From positions 1 through 64,000 of the forward strand of contig WTGH01000051.1 in assembly GCA_011523655.1 (NCBI GenBank): DNA of 64,000 nucleotides. The letters run 5' to 3'. Under the pieces are notes generated by a model, which searched no databases, was not told the DNA's origin, and saw nothing but the letters and a program-made list of their open reading frames with translations. The DNA is from Rhodospirillaceae bacterium. Its GTDB lineage: Bacteria > Pseudomonadota > Alphaproteobacteria > Bin65. The position numbers and the translations under genes are program-made. Below, in pieces: positions 28,693-38,495 of this stretch. Numbering within the stretch: the first letter of the stretch is position 1; the number at the start of each line of letters is the position of its first letter.

Positions 28693-30048
28693 ATGAGTTC
28701 CTGCCCGCTTTCCGGACGTCTTCCGACCGCCGCAGGTCCGCGGGCTGCAGCCGTCGTCGCGCTGGCGTTGGCCTTGCCGGTCGGCGCGCCGGACGCGCAC
28801 TCGGCGTCGGAGGATCGGGACTCTGCCGCTCCGGGCAAGGTCTGCGTCGGCACGAGGGGGTTCGGCGTCGCCTGCCTCAAGGGAGGCGACTGGGTGCGCT
28901 GGACCCGGAACGGCGGCGCGCTGGATTCCGATTTCGTCTATGCCATCGCGGCCTGCCACGGCCGGATCGTCGTTTCCACAGGCAGGCGCCTGCACGAATT
29001 TGACGGCGAGAACCGCCGCCTGATGCACTGGACTCCGGGCAGCCCGGCCCGGCGGATCGCCTGCGACCCGACGGGCGGCTATTGGATTACAGGCGGCCGC
29101 ACCCTGGCGAAATGGACGGGCCGGACATGGCTCAGCCATTCCATCGACAAAGCGCTGGCCGCCGCCCGGGCCGGCTGGATCGACGATCTGACGGTCGAGC
29201 GCAACGGCCGGATTTGGATTGTGGCGGGCAACAGGATAGCGGCACGGTTCGATGGCAGGGATTGGCGCCTTTTCAGGGCCGGAGCCGGCCTGCCGGACCG
29301 CTGGCGCCTGACCGGCGTCCATGCCGGCAGCGGCGGCAGCCTGTGGCTGGCCCACGATCGGGGCCTCGCCCGGAGACAGGGCAGCGGCTGGGTGAATGTC
29401 GCCGGCCCCGGCAGCGCCGATGTCATCGCGGAAGCGCCGGACGGCGCCCTGTGGCTCGGTTACTACGGCCGGATTACCCGGTATCGGAACGAATTCTGGA
29501 CACGGTTTGCCCCCGCAGCGCGGGTGAAAGGCCTGGCCGCGGACGGCAGCGGACGGGTCTGGGCCGCGACCCGCTATGGCCTCGGCGTTTACGACGATGG
29601 GAAATGGCGCTGGCGGCGCATGGCGGATTCTGCGCTGCCGTCCAACGATCTGGCCGGCGTGGCCGTGCTCGGCAGCGGCTCCCCGCTGCCGCCGCTGCTC
29701 GCCAAACCGCCGGGCAGCCTCGCCTTCCGCCTGGTCCGGGCTTCCGGCGGCGCTCTCGCAAACGCCCGGGTCGACCTGTGCGCGGCGCCGCCGGGCCGAA
29801 TCCTCCAGGGCGGCCGCTCGCCCTGTCGCGGCCGGCCGTTGCATCGGATTTCGAAGACCGACGGAAACGGACAGGTCACCTTCGACGGCCTGCCGGCGGC
29901 CGACTATTTTCCGGCGGTTCTTGCCCCGGAAGGAGAGCGATGGCTGATCGGCGCCAGCGGGCGGCGCACCCGTGTGACCGCGGGGCGGCGGTCGGATTTG
30001 GGCACCCTGCGTATACGCGCTGCGAACGAAAACGGACCCGCACGATAG
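28693..30048 (+). CDS. Secreted beta-propeller protein with C-terminal carboxypeptidase-regulatory-like domain
   Basis: 451 aa, not assignable to a named family. A signal peptide (hydrophobic core about 18-32, ending near PDAHSA) is followed by seven or so irregular repeats of 40-45 residues ending in patterns such as GRIVVSTGRRLHEFDG, GYWITGGRTLAKWTG, GSLWLAHDRGLARRQG, GALWLGYYGRITRYRN and GRVWAATRYGLGVYDDGKW. That resembles the propeller blades of two-component sensor periplasmic domains. The last 110 residues look like a small Ig/carboxypeptidase-regulatory fold (SKTDGNGQVTFDGLPAADYFPAV). There is no histidine kinase or membrane anchor, so it is probably a soluble periplasmic or exported binding protein. 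Confidence 0.75.
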   Translation: MSSCPLSGRLPTAAGPRAAAVVALALALPVGAPDAHSASEDRDSAAPGKVCVGTRGFGVACLKGGDWVRWTRNGGALDSDFVYAIAACHGRIVVSTGRRLHEFDGENRRLMHWTPGSPARRIACDPTGGYWITGGRTLAKWTGRTWLSHSIDKALAAARAGWIDDLTVERNGRIWIVAGNRIAARFDGRDWRLFRAGAGLPDRWRLTGVHAGSGGSLWLAHDRGLARRQGSGWVNVAGPGSADVIAEAPDGALWLGYYGRITRYRNEFWTRFAPAARVKGLAADGSGRVWAATRYGLGVYDDGKWRWRRMADSALPSNDLAGVAVLGSGSPLPPLLAKPPGSLAFRLVRASGGALANARVDLCAAPPGRILQGGRSPCRGRPLHRISKTDGNGQVTFDGLPAADYFPAVLAPEGERWLIGASGRRTRVTAGRRSDLGTLRIRAANENGPAR

Positions 30049-30066
30049 GCGCCTCCCGATCGTTTA

Positions 30067-30113
30067 TTGACTTCGCTTTGCATTCCCGTATGTTGTTTCA
30101 GAATTTTCCGAAA
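30067..30113 (+). promoter_or_regulatory. Promoter and start-site dyad of the GbsR/MarR-like gene
   Basis: TTGACT (30067-30072), 16 bases, TATGTT (30089-30094). Just downstream an 18-bp dyad TTTCAGAA-TT-TTCCGAAA (30096-30113, one mismatch) covers the predicted start point, a classic place for an autorepressor. A strong AAGGAGG (30115-30121) follows five bases before the ATG at 30127. Confidence 0.6.
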
Positions 30114-30126
30114 TAAGGAGGATGCA

Positions 30127-30690
30127 ATGGAGCTTTCTCCGGTCATGGAGGCGTTCGTTCTCCATTGGGGCGAAATGGGTTCGCGCTGGGGACTGAACCG
30201 CACGGTCGCGCAGATCTATGCCCTGCTCTATGTCGCCGGAAAGCCGCTTCCGGCCGACGAAATCGCCGATACGCTGAAGGTCGCCCGCTCGAACGTCAGC
30301 ACCAGCATCCGGGAGTTGCAATCCTGGGGCCTGATCGGCAGGACCCAGGCGATCGGCGACCGGCGCGACCATTTTATGGCGGAGACCGATCTGTGGACCG
30401 CCGCCGGGCGCGTCGCGGATGCGCGCAAGAAGCGGGAGATCGACCCGACGCTGACGGCGCTCGCCAAATGCCTGTCGGACGCACGGGCGGACGACGCGAT
30501 CGGCAAGGACGCCGTCGCCCGGATACAGGCGATGCAGGATTTTCTCGAGGCGGCGAGCGGCTGGTACGAGCAAGTCCGGGAACTGCCGCAATCCAAGCTC
30601 GAGACGCTGATGAGAATGGGCGCCAAGGTCGCCCGGCTCGAAGCGCCCGCCAAGAAGCCGAAAAAGAAAAAGGGCAAGGGCCGAAAATGA
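30127..30690 (+). CDS. GbsR/MarR-family transcriptional regulator
   Basis: 187 aa. The winged helix near residues 20-80 (NRTVAQIYALLYVAGKPLPADEIADTLKVARSNVSTSIRELQSWGLI) matches the GbsR-type MarR branch. A longer C-terminal helical region follows, with dimer helices and a lysine-rich tail (KKPKKKKGKGRK). GbsR controls osmolyte uptake in Bacillus, but no osmolyte genes are nearby, so its target is probably its own promoter or the crotonase gene 55 bases downstream. Start fixed by AAGGAGG. Confidence 0.85.
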   Translation: MELSPVMEAFVLHWGEMGSRWGLNRTVAQIYALLYVAGKPLPADEIADTLKVARSNVSTSIRELQSWGLIGRTQAIGDRRDHFMAETDLWTAAGRVADARKKREIDPTLTALAKCLSDARADDAIGKDAVARIQAMQDFLEAASGWYEQVRELPQSKLETLMRMGAKVARLEAPAKKPKKKKGKGRK

Positions 30691-30744
30691 CGCCCCGTGC
30701 CGACGCGGCAGGCACGCGGCCGCCGAGCAGGAGTTTTGCGCCAC

Positions 30745-31527
30745 ATGGCTGAAACCCGGAATGTCCTGGTCGAGACGCGCGACCGGGTCCGCATCGTCAC
30801 GATCAACCGGCCGAAGGTCCGCAATGCGGTCGATCCACAGACCGCCGGGGCCCTGCGCGACGCGTTCCTCGCCTTCGCCGACGACGAAACGGTGGATGTC
30901 GCGGTCTTCACCGGAGCGGACGGCGCCTTCTGCGCCGGCTACGACCTCAAGGCCCTGTCGGCCTCGCAGGGCGGCATCCCCTATGAACCCGAAGGCGTCG
31001 GCCCCATGGGCCCGTCGCGGCTGCTGCTCGACAAGCCGGTGATCGCGGCGGTCGAGGGGCCGGCGGTCGCCGGCGGGCTGGAGCTGGCCTTGTGGTGCGA
31101 TCTGCGCGTCGCGGCGGAAGATGCGGTGTTCGGCGTCTATTGCCGGCGCTGGGGCGTGCCGTTGATCGATGGCGGCACGGTCCGCCTGCCGCGCCTGATC
31201 GGCCACAGCCGGGCGATGGACATGATCCTGACCGGCCGGCCGGTGCGCGGGCCCGAGGCCCTCGAGTTCGGCCTCGCCAACCGGCTGGTGCCGAAAGGCG
31301 CCGCGCTGGAGGCCGCCGTTGCGCTCGCTGACGAGCTTACCCGCTTCCCGCAGCTCTGCATGCAGACCGACCGCATGAGCGCCATTCGGCAATGGGGCAT
31401 GCCGCTGGAGGAGGCGCTGCGCTATGAAGGCCGGGAAGGCGTTGCGCCGCTGGAGCGCGAGGCGGTCGGCGGCGCCACGCGCTTTGCCGGCGGCAGGGGC
31501 CGCAGCGGCGCTTTCGACGACATCTGA
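30745..31527 (+). CDS. Enoyl-CoA hydratase/isomerase family protein
   Basis: 260 aa crotonase. Oxyanion segments AFCAGYDLKAL and PAVAGGLELALWCDLRVA; the acidic catalytic residue is Asp in RWGVPLIDGGTVRLPRLIG rather than the classical Glu, as in many isomerase-like members. C-terminal region GGATRFAGGRGRSGAF is a usual crotonase tail. AGGAG lies 12 bases before the ATG. It follows the regulator and precedes a Nudix hydrolase on the same strand. Substrate unknown. Confidence 0.88.
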   Translation: MAETRNVLVETRDRVRIVTINRPKVRNAVDPQTAGALRDAFLAFADDETVDVAVFTGADGAFCAGYDLKALSASQGGIPYEPEGVGPMGPSRLLLDKPVIAAVEGPAVAGGLELALWCDLRVAAEDAVFGVYCRRWGVPLIDGGTVRLPRLIGHSRAMDMILTGRPVRGPEALEFGLANRLVPKGAALEAAVALADELTRFPQLCMQTDRMSAIRQWGMPLEEALRYEGREGVAPLEREAVGGATRFAGGRGRSGAFDDI

Positions 31528-31576
31528 TCGCCTGTTCGCCTCCGCTGCGGCGGCTGCCGGCCGCGAGTGAGACTCC

Positions 31577-32293
31577 ATGCCACCCAGAACCCGGAACTTC
31601 ACCCTGTCGCGCCGGCTCGGCCATCCGCGCAAACGCCATGAGGGTCAGCCGGTCACGCCGCGGGACGCCGCGACGCTGATCCTGGTCCGCCACGGTTCGG
31701 ACGGGCCGGAGATCCTGATGGGGCAACGCTCCAACCGAGCGAAATTCGTCCCCGGCTCCTTCGTGTTTCCGGGCGGCCGGCTCGACAGCCACGACTGGGA
31801 GGCGTTGCCCGCAACGCCGCTTTCCGCGCCGGTCGCCAAGATGGGCCTGCGCGGCAACGCCGCCAAGGCGCGGGCGCTCGCCATGGCGGCGGTCCGCGAG
31901 ACCTTCGAGGAAACCGGCCTGCTGCTGGCGGCGGACGGCGATGTCGGCGCGGCCGACGACGAGACCTGGCGCGAAATGCGCGCCCGCGGCAAGGCGCCGG
32001 ACCTGGCGCGCCTGACCTATCTCGCCCGGGCGATCACCTCGCCCTACAGCCCAATCCGCTTCCACGCGCGCTTCTTCATGGCGGCCTGGCGTCCGGAAGA
32101 CGGCGCGATCGGCGGCTCCGGCGAACTGTCGGACCTGCAATGGATCCCGATCGCCCGGGCCGAAGACTACGGCCTGCTCGACGTCACCCATTTCATGCTC
32201 GGCGAAATCGAGCGCCGCCTGGCCGAGCCGGACACCGGCACGGTGCCCCTGTTCGCCTACCGCCTCGACAAGCCGTTCGTGCGGTACGATTGA
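31577..32293 (+). CDS. Nudix hydrolase (NUDT19-like)
   Basis: 238 aa. The Nudix box is split by an insert of about 30 residues: FVFPGGRLDSHDWEAL, then AMAAVRETFEETGLLLA, as in the NUDT7/8/19 group, some of which hydrolyse CoA or acyl-CoA. With the crotonase directly upstream, control of CoA esters is plausible but unproven. The start is the first ATG after a 49-base gap. The basic N-terminus (RTRNFTLSRRLGHPRKRHEG) is unusual. Confidence 0.85.
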   Translation: MPPRTRNFTLSRRLGHPRKRHEGQPVTPRDAATLILVRHGSDGPEILMGQRSNRAKFVPGSFVFPGGRLDSHDWEALPATPLSAPVAKMGLRGNAAKARALAMAAVRETFEETGLLLAADGDVGAADDETWREMRARGKAPDLARLTYLARAITSPYSPIRFHARFFMAAWRPEDGAIGGSGELSDLQWIPIARAEDYGLLDVTHFMLGEIERRLAEPDTGTVPLFAYRLDKPFVRYD

Positions 32294-32322
32294 ACCGTTG
32301 ACGGGCCGCGCATCCCGATCAT

Positions 32323-32688
32323 TCAAGGGCGATCTGCGCTACGGGCAACCGCCTTGGACATCCGTTCGATCGCCGCCTTCAATTCAGGCAAGTCCCTTTC
32401 GACCACGCTCCAGACGGCGTCCAGATCGATCCCGAGATAGTTGTGTGCCAACACATTACGGAAACCGGAGATTGCGCTCCACGGCACACCGGGTTCAGTC
32501 GTCTTGAGCGAGGCGCTCAATCGCTGCGTCGATTCTGCCAGCGTTTGCAGATTGCGCACGACCGCATCCTGAACCAGTTGCGAATCGTAGAAGATATTCC
32601 GCTGTCCCCCGGTGTATTCCCGAATACGCCGGATACATTCGCTAATGTGATCCAGCAGGAGCATGTCGGAATCTGTATCCGATGTCAC
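32323..32688 (-). CDS. hepT: HepT-type toxin (DUF86 ribonuclease)
   Basis: 121 aa all-helical protein. The HEPN motif R-x4-H-x-Y is intact at Arg77-His82-Tyr84 (FRNVLAHNY). HepT cuts RNA and is held inactive by MntA, which adenylylates the tyrosine. It follows the antitoxin with a four-base overlap (32685-32688), the usual order for this module. The alternative older name is DUF86. Confidence 0.92.
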   Translation of the reverse strand: MTSDTDSDMLLLDHISECIRRIREYTGGQRNIFYDSQLVQDAVVRNLQTLAESTQRLSASLKTTEPGVPWSAISGFRNVLAHNYLGIDLDAVWSVVERDLPELKAAIERMSKAVARSADRP

Positions 32689-32969
32689 AGCCGTTGCGCC
32701 TCCCTGACAATACGGTCGCGTATCGCAGGATGAAGGCTGTTTTCGGTTACCACCTCAACCCGGCGGTCAAGGAGGTCCTGCACATCTGTTAGAAGAGCGC
32801 CAAGCGCGAGGCCCGTTTTTCCCGGGCGCAACTCAACCAGCAGGTCGACATCGCTCGCATCGCCGGCGTCACCCCGCGCCATGGACCCAAACACCCGAAC
32901 GTCGCCGATGCCGTGGCGCTCGGCGAGCGCGAGAATCTCGGTGCGGTGAGATTCGATCAGCGGGTGCAT
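32685..32969 (-). CDS. mntA: MntA-type antitoxin nucleotidyltransferase
   Basis: 94 aa minimal nucleotidyltransferase. VRVFGSMARGDAGDASDVDLLVEL carries GS (28-29) and the two catalytic aspartates D40-x-D42. Partner of the HepT toxin, inactivating it by AMP transfer. First gene of the two-gene module, transcribed away from the MBL gene. Confidence 0.92.
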   Translation of the reverse strand: MHPLIESHRTEILALAERHGIGDVRVFGSMARGDAGDASDVDLLVELRPGKTGLALGALLTDVQDLLDRRVEVVTENSLHPAIRDRIVREAQRL

Positions 32970-33103
32970 GGCAACCTCTCAATGTTCCGCGTGCCGACGC
33001 GCACGACCCGCTCGCGGCGCGTCCCTCCAGTCGGGCACCGGCGACCTGGAGCAATCTTTATAGCGAAACGAGCGTCCGGATTGCGAATTTGTTCGCCGCT
33101 CCC

Positions 33104-34021
33104 TCACGCCAGCCGGAAGCTCGCGCCGGTGCCGAGTTCGCCTTCGGCGCGGACCCTTTCCTTCTCGAGCAGCCAGACGAGGTGGGACAGTACCGAGCGC
33201 GCCGCTGCCGGATACATGGCCGGCGGCACGTCGCCGGCGTACATGCGCGGCACCATATCCGCGATGCGGGTGATGCCGTCCTTCAGGCAGGCGAGCACCT
33301 GTTCTTCCCGGCCCAGGCGGTGTGCCCGGAGCGCCGGGACGAAGGCGCCGGGATCGCGGATCGGCGCGCCGTGGGTCGGCCAGTAAACGGCGTCGTTCCC
33401 CGCCCCGTTTCGCGCGATCAGCCGGTCCAGGCTGGCGACATAGTGCGCCATGTCGCCGTCGGGCGGCGAGACGATGGTGGTCGACCAGCCCATGACATGG
33501 TCGCCGCTGAACAGCGCGTTTTCCTCCCTGAGATGGAAGCACAGATGGTTCGAGGTGTGGCCCGGCGTGTGCACGGCCTCGACCGTCCAGCCGTCGCCCT
33601 CGATGACGTCGCCGTCCTGGGTCACGACATCCGGCACGAAGCCCTCGTCGCCGCCGGCTTCGACCACTGCGCCGGCCTCGATCCGGCCGCCGCCGTGCGG
33701 GCCGTAGCCGTATGTCGGCGCCGCCCATTCGCCTTTCAGCGGCGCGGCGGCCGGCGAATGGTCCCGGTGGGTGTGGGTGATCAGGATATGGGTGATCGTC
33801 TCGCCGCGCAGGGCGTGCTTCAGGGCCTCGATATGGGATGACAGCAGCGGGCCCGGATCGACGACGGCGACCTTGCCGCGACCGACGACATAGGTGCCGG
33901 TGCCGTGGAAGGTGAACGGCCCGCCGTTGCGCGCGACGACCCGGCGGATCAGCGGCGAGACGCCCTCGATCCGGCCGTATTCGAATTCCAGGTCCCGGTC
34001 GAAGGGAATGCCGTCCGCCAT
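33104..34021 (-). CDS. MBL-fold metallohydrolase (LACTB2-like)
   Basis: 305 aa. Metal-binding THTHRDHS (HxHxDH) near residue 95, then HTPGHTSNHLCF and FSGDHVMGWSTTIVSPPDGDMAHYVASLDRL, the pattern of LACTB2-like MBL enzymes, plus a C-terminal winged-helix-like region. Related proteins are thioesterases, lactonases or RNases, so the substrate is open. ATG 34021 replaces a longer frame whose extra residues are low-complexity. About 105 bases downstream of the GMC gene on the same strand. Confidence 0.88.
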   Translation of the reverse strand: MADGIPFDRDLEFEYGRIEGVSPLIRRVVARNGGPFTFHGTGTYVVGRGKVAVVDPGPLLSSHIEALKHALRGETITHILITHTHRDHSPAAAPLKGEWAAPTYGYGPHGGGRIEAGAVVEAGGDEGFVPDVVTQDGDVIEGDGWTVEAVHTPGHTSNHLCFHLREENALFSGDHVMGWSTTIVSPPDGDMAHYVASLDRLIARNGAGNDAVYWPTHGAPIRDPGAFVPALRAHRLGREEQVLACLKDGITRIADMVPRMYAGDVPPAMYPAAARSVLSHLVWLLEKERVRAEGELGTGASFRLA

Positions 34022-34127
34022 CGCTTGCCGTCCGCTCTGCCGCAGGTCGGGCGGCACCCTAGCCGCGGCGGCGCGGCGGGACAACGGGCCGCGCACTGTC
34101 GGGAAATGTCATGGTCCGTGCCGCCGG

Positions 34128-35744
34128 TCACCCCCGCGCGTCCTCCAGCGTCATGGCGGCGCCCTTTTCGGCGATCATGATGGTCGGGCTGTTGGTGTTG
34201 CCGGAGGTGATGACCGGCATGATCGAGGCGTCGATCACGCGCAGGTTGTCCAGACCGTGAACCTTGAGCCGGTCGCTGACCACCGCCTGCGGATCGCTGC
34301 CCATCTTGCAGGTGCCGACCGGGTGGAAGATCGTCGTGCCGATGTCGCCGGCGCCCCGGACCAACTCCTCCTCGCTCTGCAGCGCCGCGCCGGGCAGCAT
34401 CTCCTCGGGTTCGTAAGGCTGCATCGCCGGCGCCCCGACGATCCGCCGGGTCAGCCGGATCGCATCGGCGGCGACCTGCCGGTCGGCCGGCGTCGAGAGA
34501 TAGTCCGGCGCGATCGCCGGCGGCTCTTTCGGGTCGGGCGATTTCAGCGTCACGCTGCCCCGGCTCTCCGGCCGCAGGTTGCAGACCGAGGCGGTGAGGC
34601 CCGGGAAGCGGTGCAGCGGCTCGCCGAACCTGTCGAGCGACAGCGGCTGGACGTGGTATTGCAGGTTCGCGGTCGCGCGCGACGGGTCGGACCTGGCGAA
34701 CACGCCGAGTTGGCTCGGCGCCATGGTGAGCGGCCCGCGCCGGAACAGCAGATATTCCAGGCCCATCGCCGCCCGGCCCCACAGGCTGTTCGCCTTCTGG
34801 TTAAGGGTCACGACGTTCGCGACCCGGTAGACGAGGCGCAATTGCAGATGGTCCTGGAGATTGCCGCCGACGCCGGGCAATTCGTGCAGGACGTCAACGC
34901 CCTTGTCCTGCAACAGGGCGCCCGGCCCGACGCCGGAGACCTGGAGCAGGTGCGGCGAGCCGATGGAGCCGGCGGCCAGGATCAGTTCGCCGGCAACCTC
35001 GGCCCGCGTCTCCGCCCCCTTCAGCCAGAAGTCGAGGCCGTGCGCCCGCCTGCCGTCGAAGCGGATGCGCTTTGCCTGGGCGTGGGTGAGGATCGTCAGG
35101 TTGGGCCGGTTGCGCGCCGGTTTCAGAAAGGCCTGTACGGTGTTCCAGCGCGCGCCCCGGCGCTGGTTGACCATGAATTTGCCGGTGCCCTCGTTGTCGC
35201 CGTCGTTGAAGTCCGGCGTTCGTGCGATGCCGGTCTCGTTGCAGGCGCGCTCGAAGGCGTCGAGGATTTCCCAGCCGACCCGGGGCGGCTCGACCCGCCA
35301 TTCGCCGCCGACCCCGTGGAACGCGTCGGCCGGGCCGAAATGATGCTCGGACTTTTTGAACAGGGGCAGCACGTCGTCCCAGCCCCAGCCGCGGTTGCCC
35401 ATCTGGGCCCAGCCGTCATAGTCGCGCGCCTGGCCGCGCATGTAGATCATGCCGTTGATCGAGGAACAGCCGCCCAGCACCTTGCCGCGCGGATAGTTGA
35501 GCGCCCGGCCGTTCAGGCCGGCCTCGGCTTCCGTCTTCAGGCACCAGTCGGTGCGCGGATTGCCCTGGGTGTAGAGATAGCCGACCGGCACCTTGATCCA
35601 GAAATAGCTGTCCCTGCCGCCGGCCTCGAGCAGCAGCACCCGGTTGCGCCGGTCCTCCGACAGCCGGTTCGCCAGCACGCAGCCGGCCGAGCCCGCGCCG
35701 ACGACGACATAATCGAAGCTGCCCAGGGAGGCGGGTTCCGTCAT
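34128..35744 (-). CDS. GMC-family FAD oxidoreductase (choline/alcohol dehydrogenase-like)
   Basis: 538 aa. N-terminal FAD motif [20 protein letters not shown] (about 11-30), GMC signature [23 protein letters not shown], second signature [16 protein letters not shown], and the C-terminal active-site region [10 protein letters not shown] followed by [27 protein letters not shown]. Oxidises a primary alcohol, probably cytoplasmic with a quinone or other acceptor. Neither betaine aldehyde dehydrogenase nor PQQ genes are adjacent, so the substrate is not inferable. ATG 35744 chosen from homology; a longer frame to 35837 is unconserved. Confidence 0.92.
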   Translation of the reverse strand: MTEPASLGSFDYVVVGAGSAGCVLANRLSEDRRNRVLLLEAGGRDSYFWIKVPVGYLYTQGNPRTDWCLKTEAEAGLNGRALNYPRGKVLGGCSSINGMIYMRGQARDYDGWAQMGNRGWGWDDVLPLFKKSEHHFGPADAFHGVGGEWRVEPPRVGWEILDAFERACNETGIARTPDFNDGDNEGTGKFMVNQRRGARWNTVQAFLKPARNRPNLTILTHAQAKRIRFDGRRAHGLDFWLKGAETRAEVAGELILAAGSIGSPHLLQVSGVGPGALLQDKGVDVLHELPGVGGNLQDHLQLRLVYRVANVVTLNQKANSLWGRAAMGLEYLLFRRGPLTMAPSQLGVFARSDPSRATANLQYHVQPLSLDRFGEPLHRFPGLTASVCNLRPESRGSVTLKSPDPKEPPAIAPDYLSTPADRQVAADAIRLTRRIVGAPAMQPYEPEEMLPGAALQSEEELVRGAGDIGTTIFHPVGTCKMGSDPQAVVSDRLKVHGLDNLRVIDASIMPVITSGNTNSPTIMIAEKGAAMTLEDARG

Positions 35745-35896
35745 GCTATGCTCCGGCGGTGTCCGGCCGGGCTGCGCTATCCCGCGGCGCCGGTCCGGTG
35801 CAGCGCCACCGTAGGCCCAAAGCCCCCCGTTCAACAAGACCGCCGGCCGGATTCGCCAGGGGGACCGCCGGGGGAATCGCCGGAAAGGAACGCGCC

Positions 35897-36211
35897 ATGA
35901 CCGACCGTCCCGACGGCTCTCCGGTTTCCGGCGGCCGGCCGAAGAAACGGACCGTCCGCGAGATCATCCTTGAACTCGCCGAAGCGGCCGGCGAGGGCTC
36001 GATCGGGCCGGGCGACGTCGCGAAGGTCTTTGCCGAGGAGCGGCGCAGGCCCGGAGCGCCGGTGCAATCGGCGCACCGCTGGTCGCGCATCGTGCGCGAG
36101 GAGGCGATCGGCCTGGCGCGCGCCGGCAGGGTGCAGGTCCTGCGCAAGGGCAAACCGGTCGATCCCCACGCCCCGGTCAGGGGCGTGATCCGGATCCGGC
36201 TGGTGCGGTAG
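35897..36211 (+). CDS. DUF3253 winged-helix-like protein
   Basis: 104 aa. The core [30 protein letters not shown] ... [39 protein letters not shown] fits DUF3253, a small domain predicted to be winged-helix and often found alone in proteobacteria. Function unknown. AAAGGAA lies eight bases upstream of the ATG. Divergent from the GMC gene with a 150-base gap. Confidence 0.82.
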   Translation: MTDRPDGSPVSGGRPKKRTVREIILELAEAAGEGSIGPGDVAKVFAEERRRPGAPVQSAHRWSRIVREEAIGLARAGRVQVLRKGKPVDPHAPVRGVIRIRLVR

Positions 36212-36465
36212 GGTTCGGCAGCGGGCATCCGAATCGGCCGTTCCGTGCCGTCTGTTCTTCGTGCCGGCCCGAGCAGGCGGAAAGTGCCACGCGTTTCCCT
36301 ACACCTCCTCTTCAGGAATCCTCTGCGAATAGCCGCCCGGAAATAATTTGCAGCGGGCAACGCAATCCTGCGCGCGCATCCATCCTTGCCACCCTGCACA
36401 CCCCATACGGCGGGCTCTGCCGAGCCGGTCTTTCAACAATATTTCCTTTTTTTCGATAATATTCC

Positions 36466-36494
36466 TTGACACGGGTGACCTCGCGCCCTATATC
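36466..36494 (+). promoter_or_regulatory. Strong orphan promoter
   Basis: TTGACA (36466-36471), 17-base spacer, TATATC (36489-36494). With its flanks it reads CTTGACA...CTATATC, matching the alphaproteobacterial consensus CTTGAC-N17-CTATAT almost perfectly. A T-rich upstream region (AATATTTCCT then TTTTTTT) could act as an UP element. No gene starts within 540 bases. Confidence 0.65.
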
Positions 36495-36499
36495 GGCCC

Positions 36500-36607
36500 C
36501 GTCAACGCCCGGAATGCGCCTGCCGCGGCCGGCCGATGCCCCCCGAAAAGAAGCAAACGAAGAATCAAGCGGGGGACCGTACGGGACCGCTCCGCCCGTC
36601 CCGTTTT
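36500..36607 (+). ncRNA. Candidate small RNA of about 105 nt
   Basis: Bounded by the strong promoter at 36466 and the terminator-like hairpin at 36581-36607. It has no reading frame with a ribosome site. The 5' part is C/G-rich (pairing possible between CGGCCGGCC and later GGCC), with an unpaired A-rich middle (GAAAAGAAGCAAACGAAGAATCAAG) just before the hairpin, a layout common in trans-acting sRNAs. It could instead be the leader of a longer transcript toward 37044. No known RNA family is recognised. Confidence 0.35.
36581..36607 (+). terminator. Rho-independent-terminator-like hairpin
   Basis: ACGGGAC (36581-36587) pairs with GTCCCGT (36598-36604) around a 10-base loop, 7 bp and GC-rich, followed by a short T4 run (36604-36607). 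The T run is short, so termination may be partial. Confidence 0.45.
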
Positions 36608-37043
36608 CCGGCCCGCCGCCGGTGTCGAGCGGCGCTCCCGCCCGGCCGGAAGTCTGTAATATTTCCTATCTGGATTATTTTCTTGCACTCCCGTACGGCG
36701 TCTTTTCAACGATTCCAAAGGGTTAGGGCTGGCGGACGCACAAAAAAAGAAAAAGAAAAAAATTGACCATTCATTCAAAATCCGGCCGTTTTCCGGCGTC
36801 CGGCCGGGCCGGCACACCCCTTCGCAGAGGAAGCCTTCAGAGGGGAGGTCGGCGGCCCATGCGATCGAGCCGGGTGCGATCGATGCAGCCGGAACCGTGC
36901 CGGCGGCCTGGGCGGACCCGGTGGCGTCAAACAAGGACGATCTTGGGCACGGGTCAGCTTCCCGCCTGCGTGATAACATGGGATAGGTAGCCGTTTAACG
37001 GACGGCATCCATTCTGCAAGTGGGGCGGAAACCGGAGGGCAAT

Positions 37044-38453
<1,410 letters not shown>

Positions 38454-38495
38454 GCGTTTGGACGGGGTATCGCATGAATGCCCGGAGGAATTTTC

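Larger units (their letters stand above)
36212..37043. other. 832-base gene-free stretch with orphan promoter, terminator and A-tract
   Basis: No convincing protein is encoded here: reading frames in the stretch are compositionally odd and lack ribosome sites. It holds a strong promoter (36466-36494), a terminator-like hairpin about 110 bases downstream (36581-36607), two copies of AATATTTCCT (36438-36447 and 36658-36667), each followed 15-18 bases later by a TTG-C/A-CA-type hexamer, and a purine tract A7-G-A5-G-A7 (36742-36762). The stretch before 37044 is the only candidate regulatory region for the dihydropyrimidinase operon. It is markedly more AT-rich in patches than its surroundings. 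Confidence 0.6.

Noticed and set aside
36763..36791. Promoter starting with TTGACC after the A-tract
   Set aside because: No acceptable -10 hexamer at 15-19 bases; only the -35-like hexamer is present.
36488..36979. Minus-strand frame and other frames in the 36.2-37.0 kb gap
   Set aside because: Contains a run of seven phenylalanines from the A-tract and no recognisable motif; no ribosome site. Treated as non-coding.
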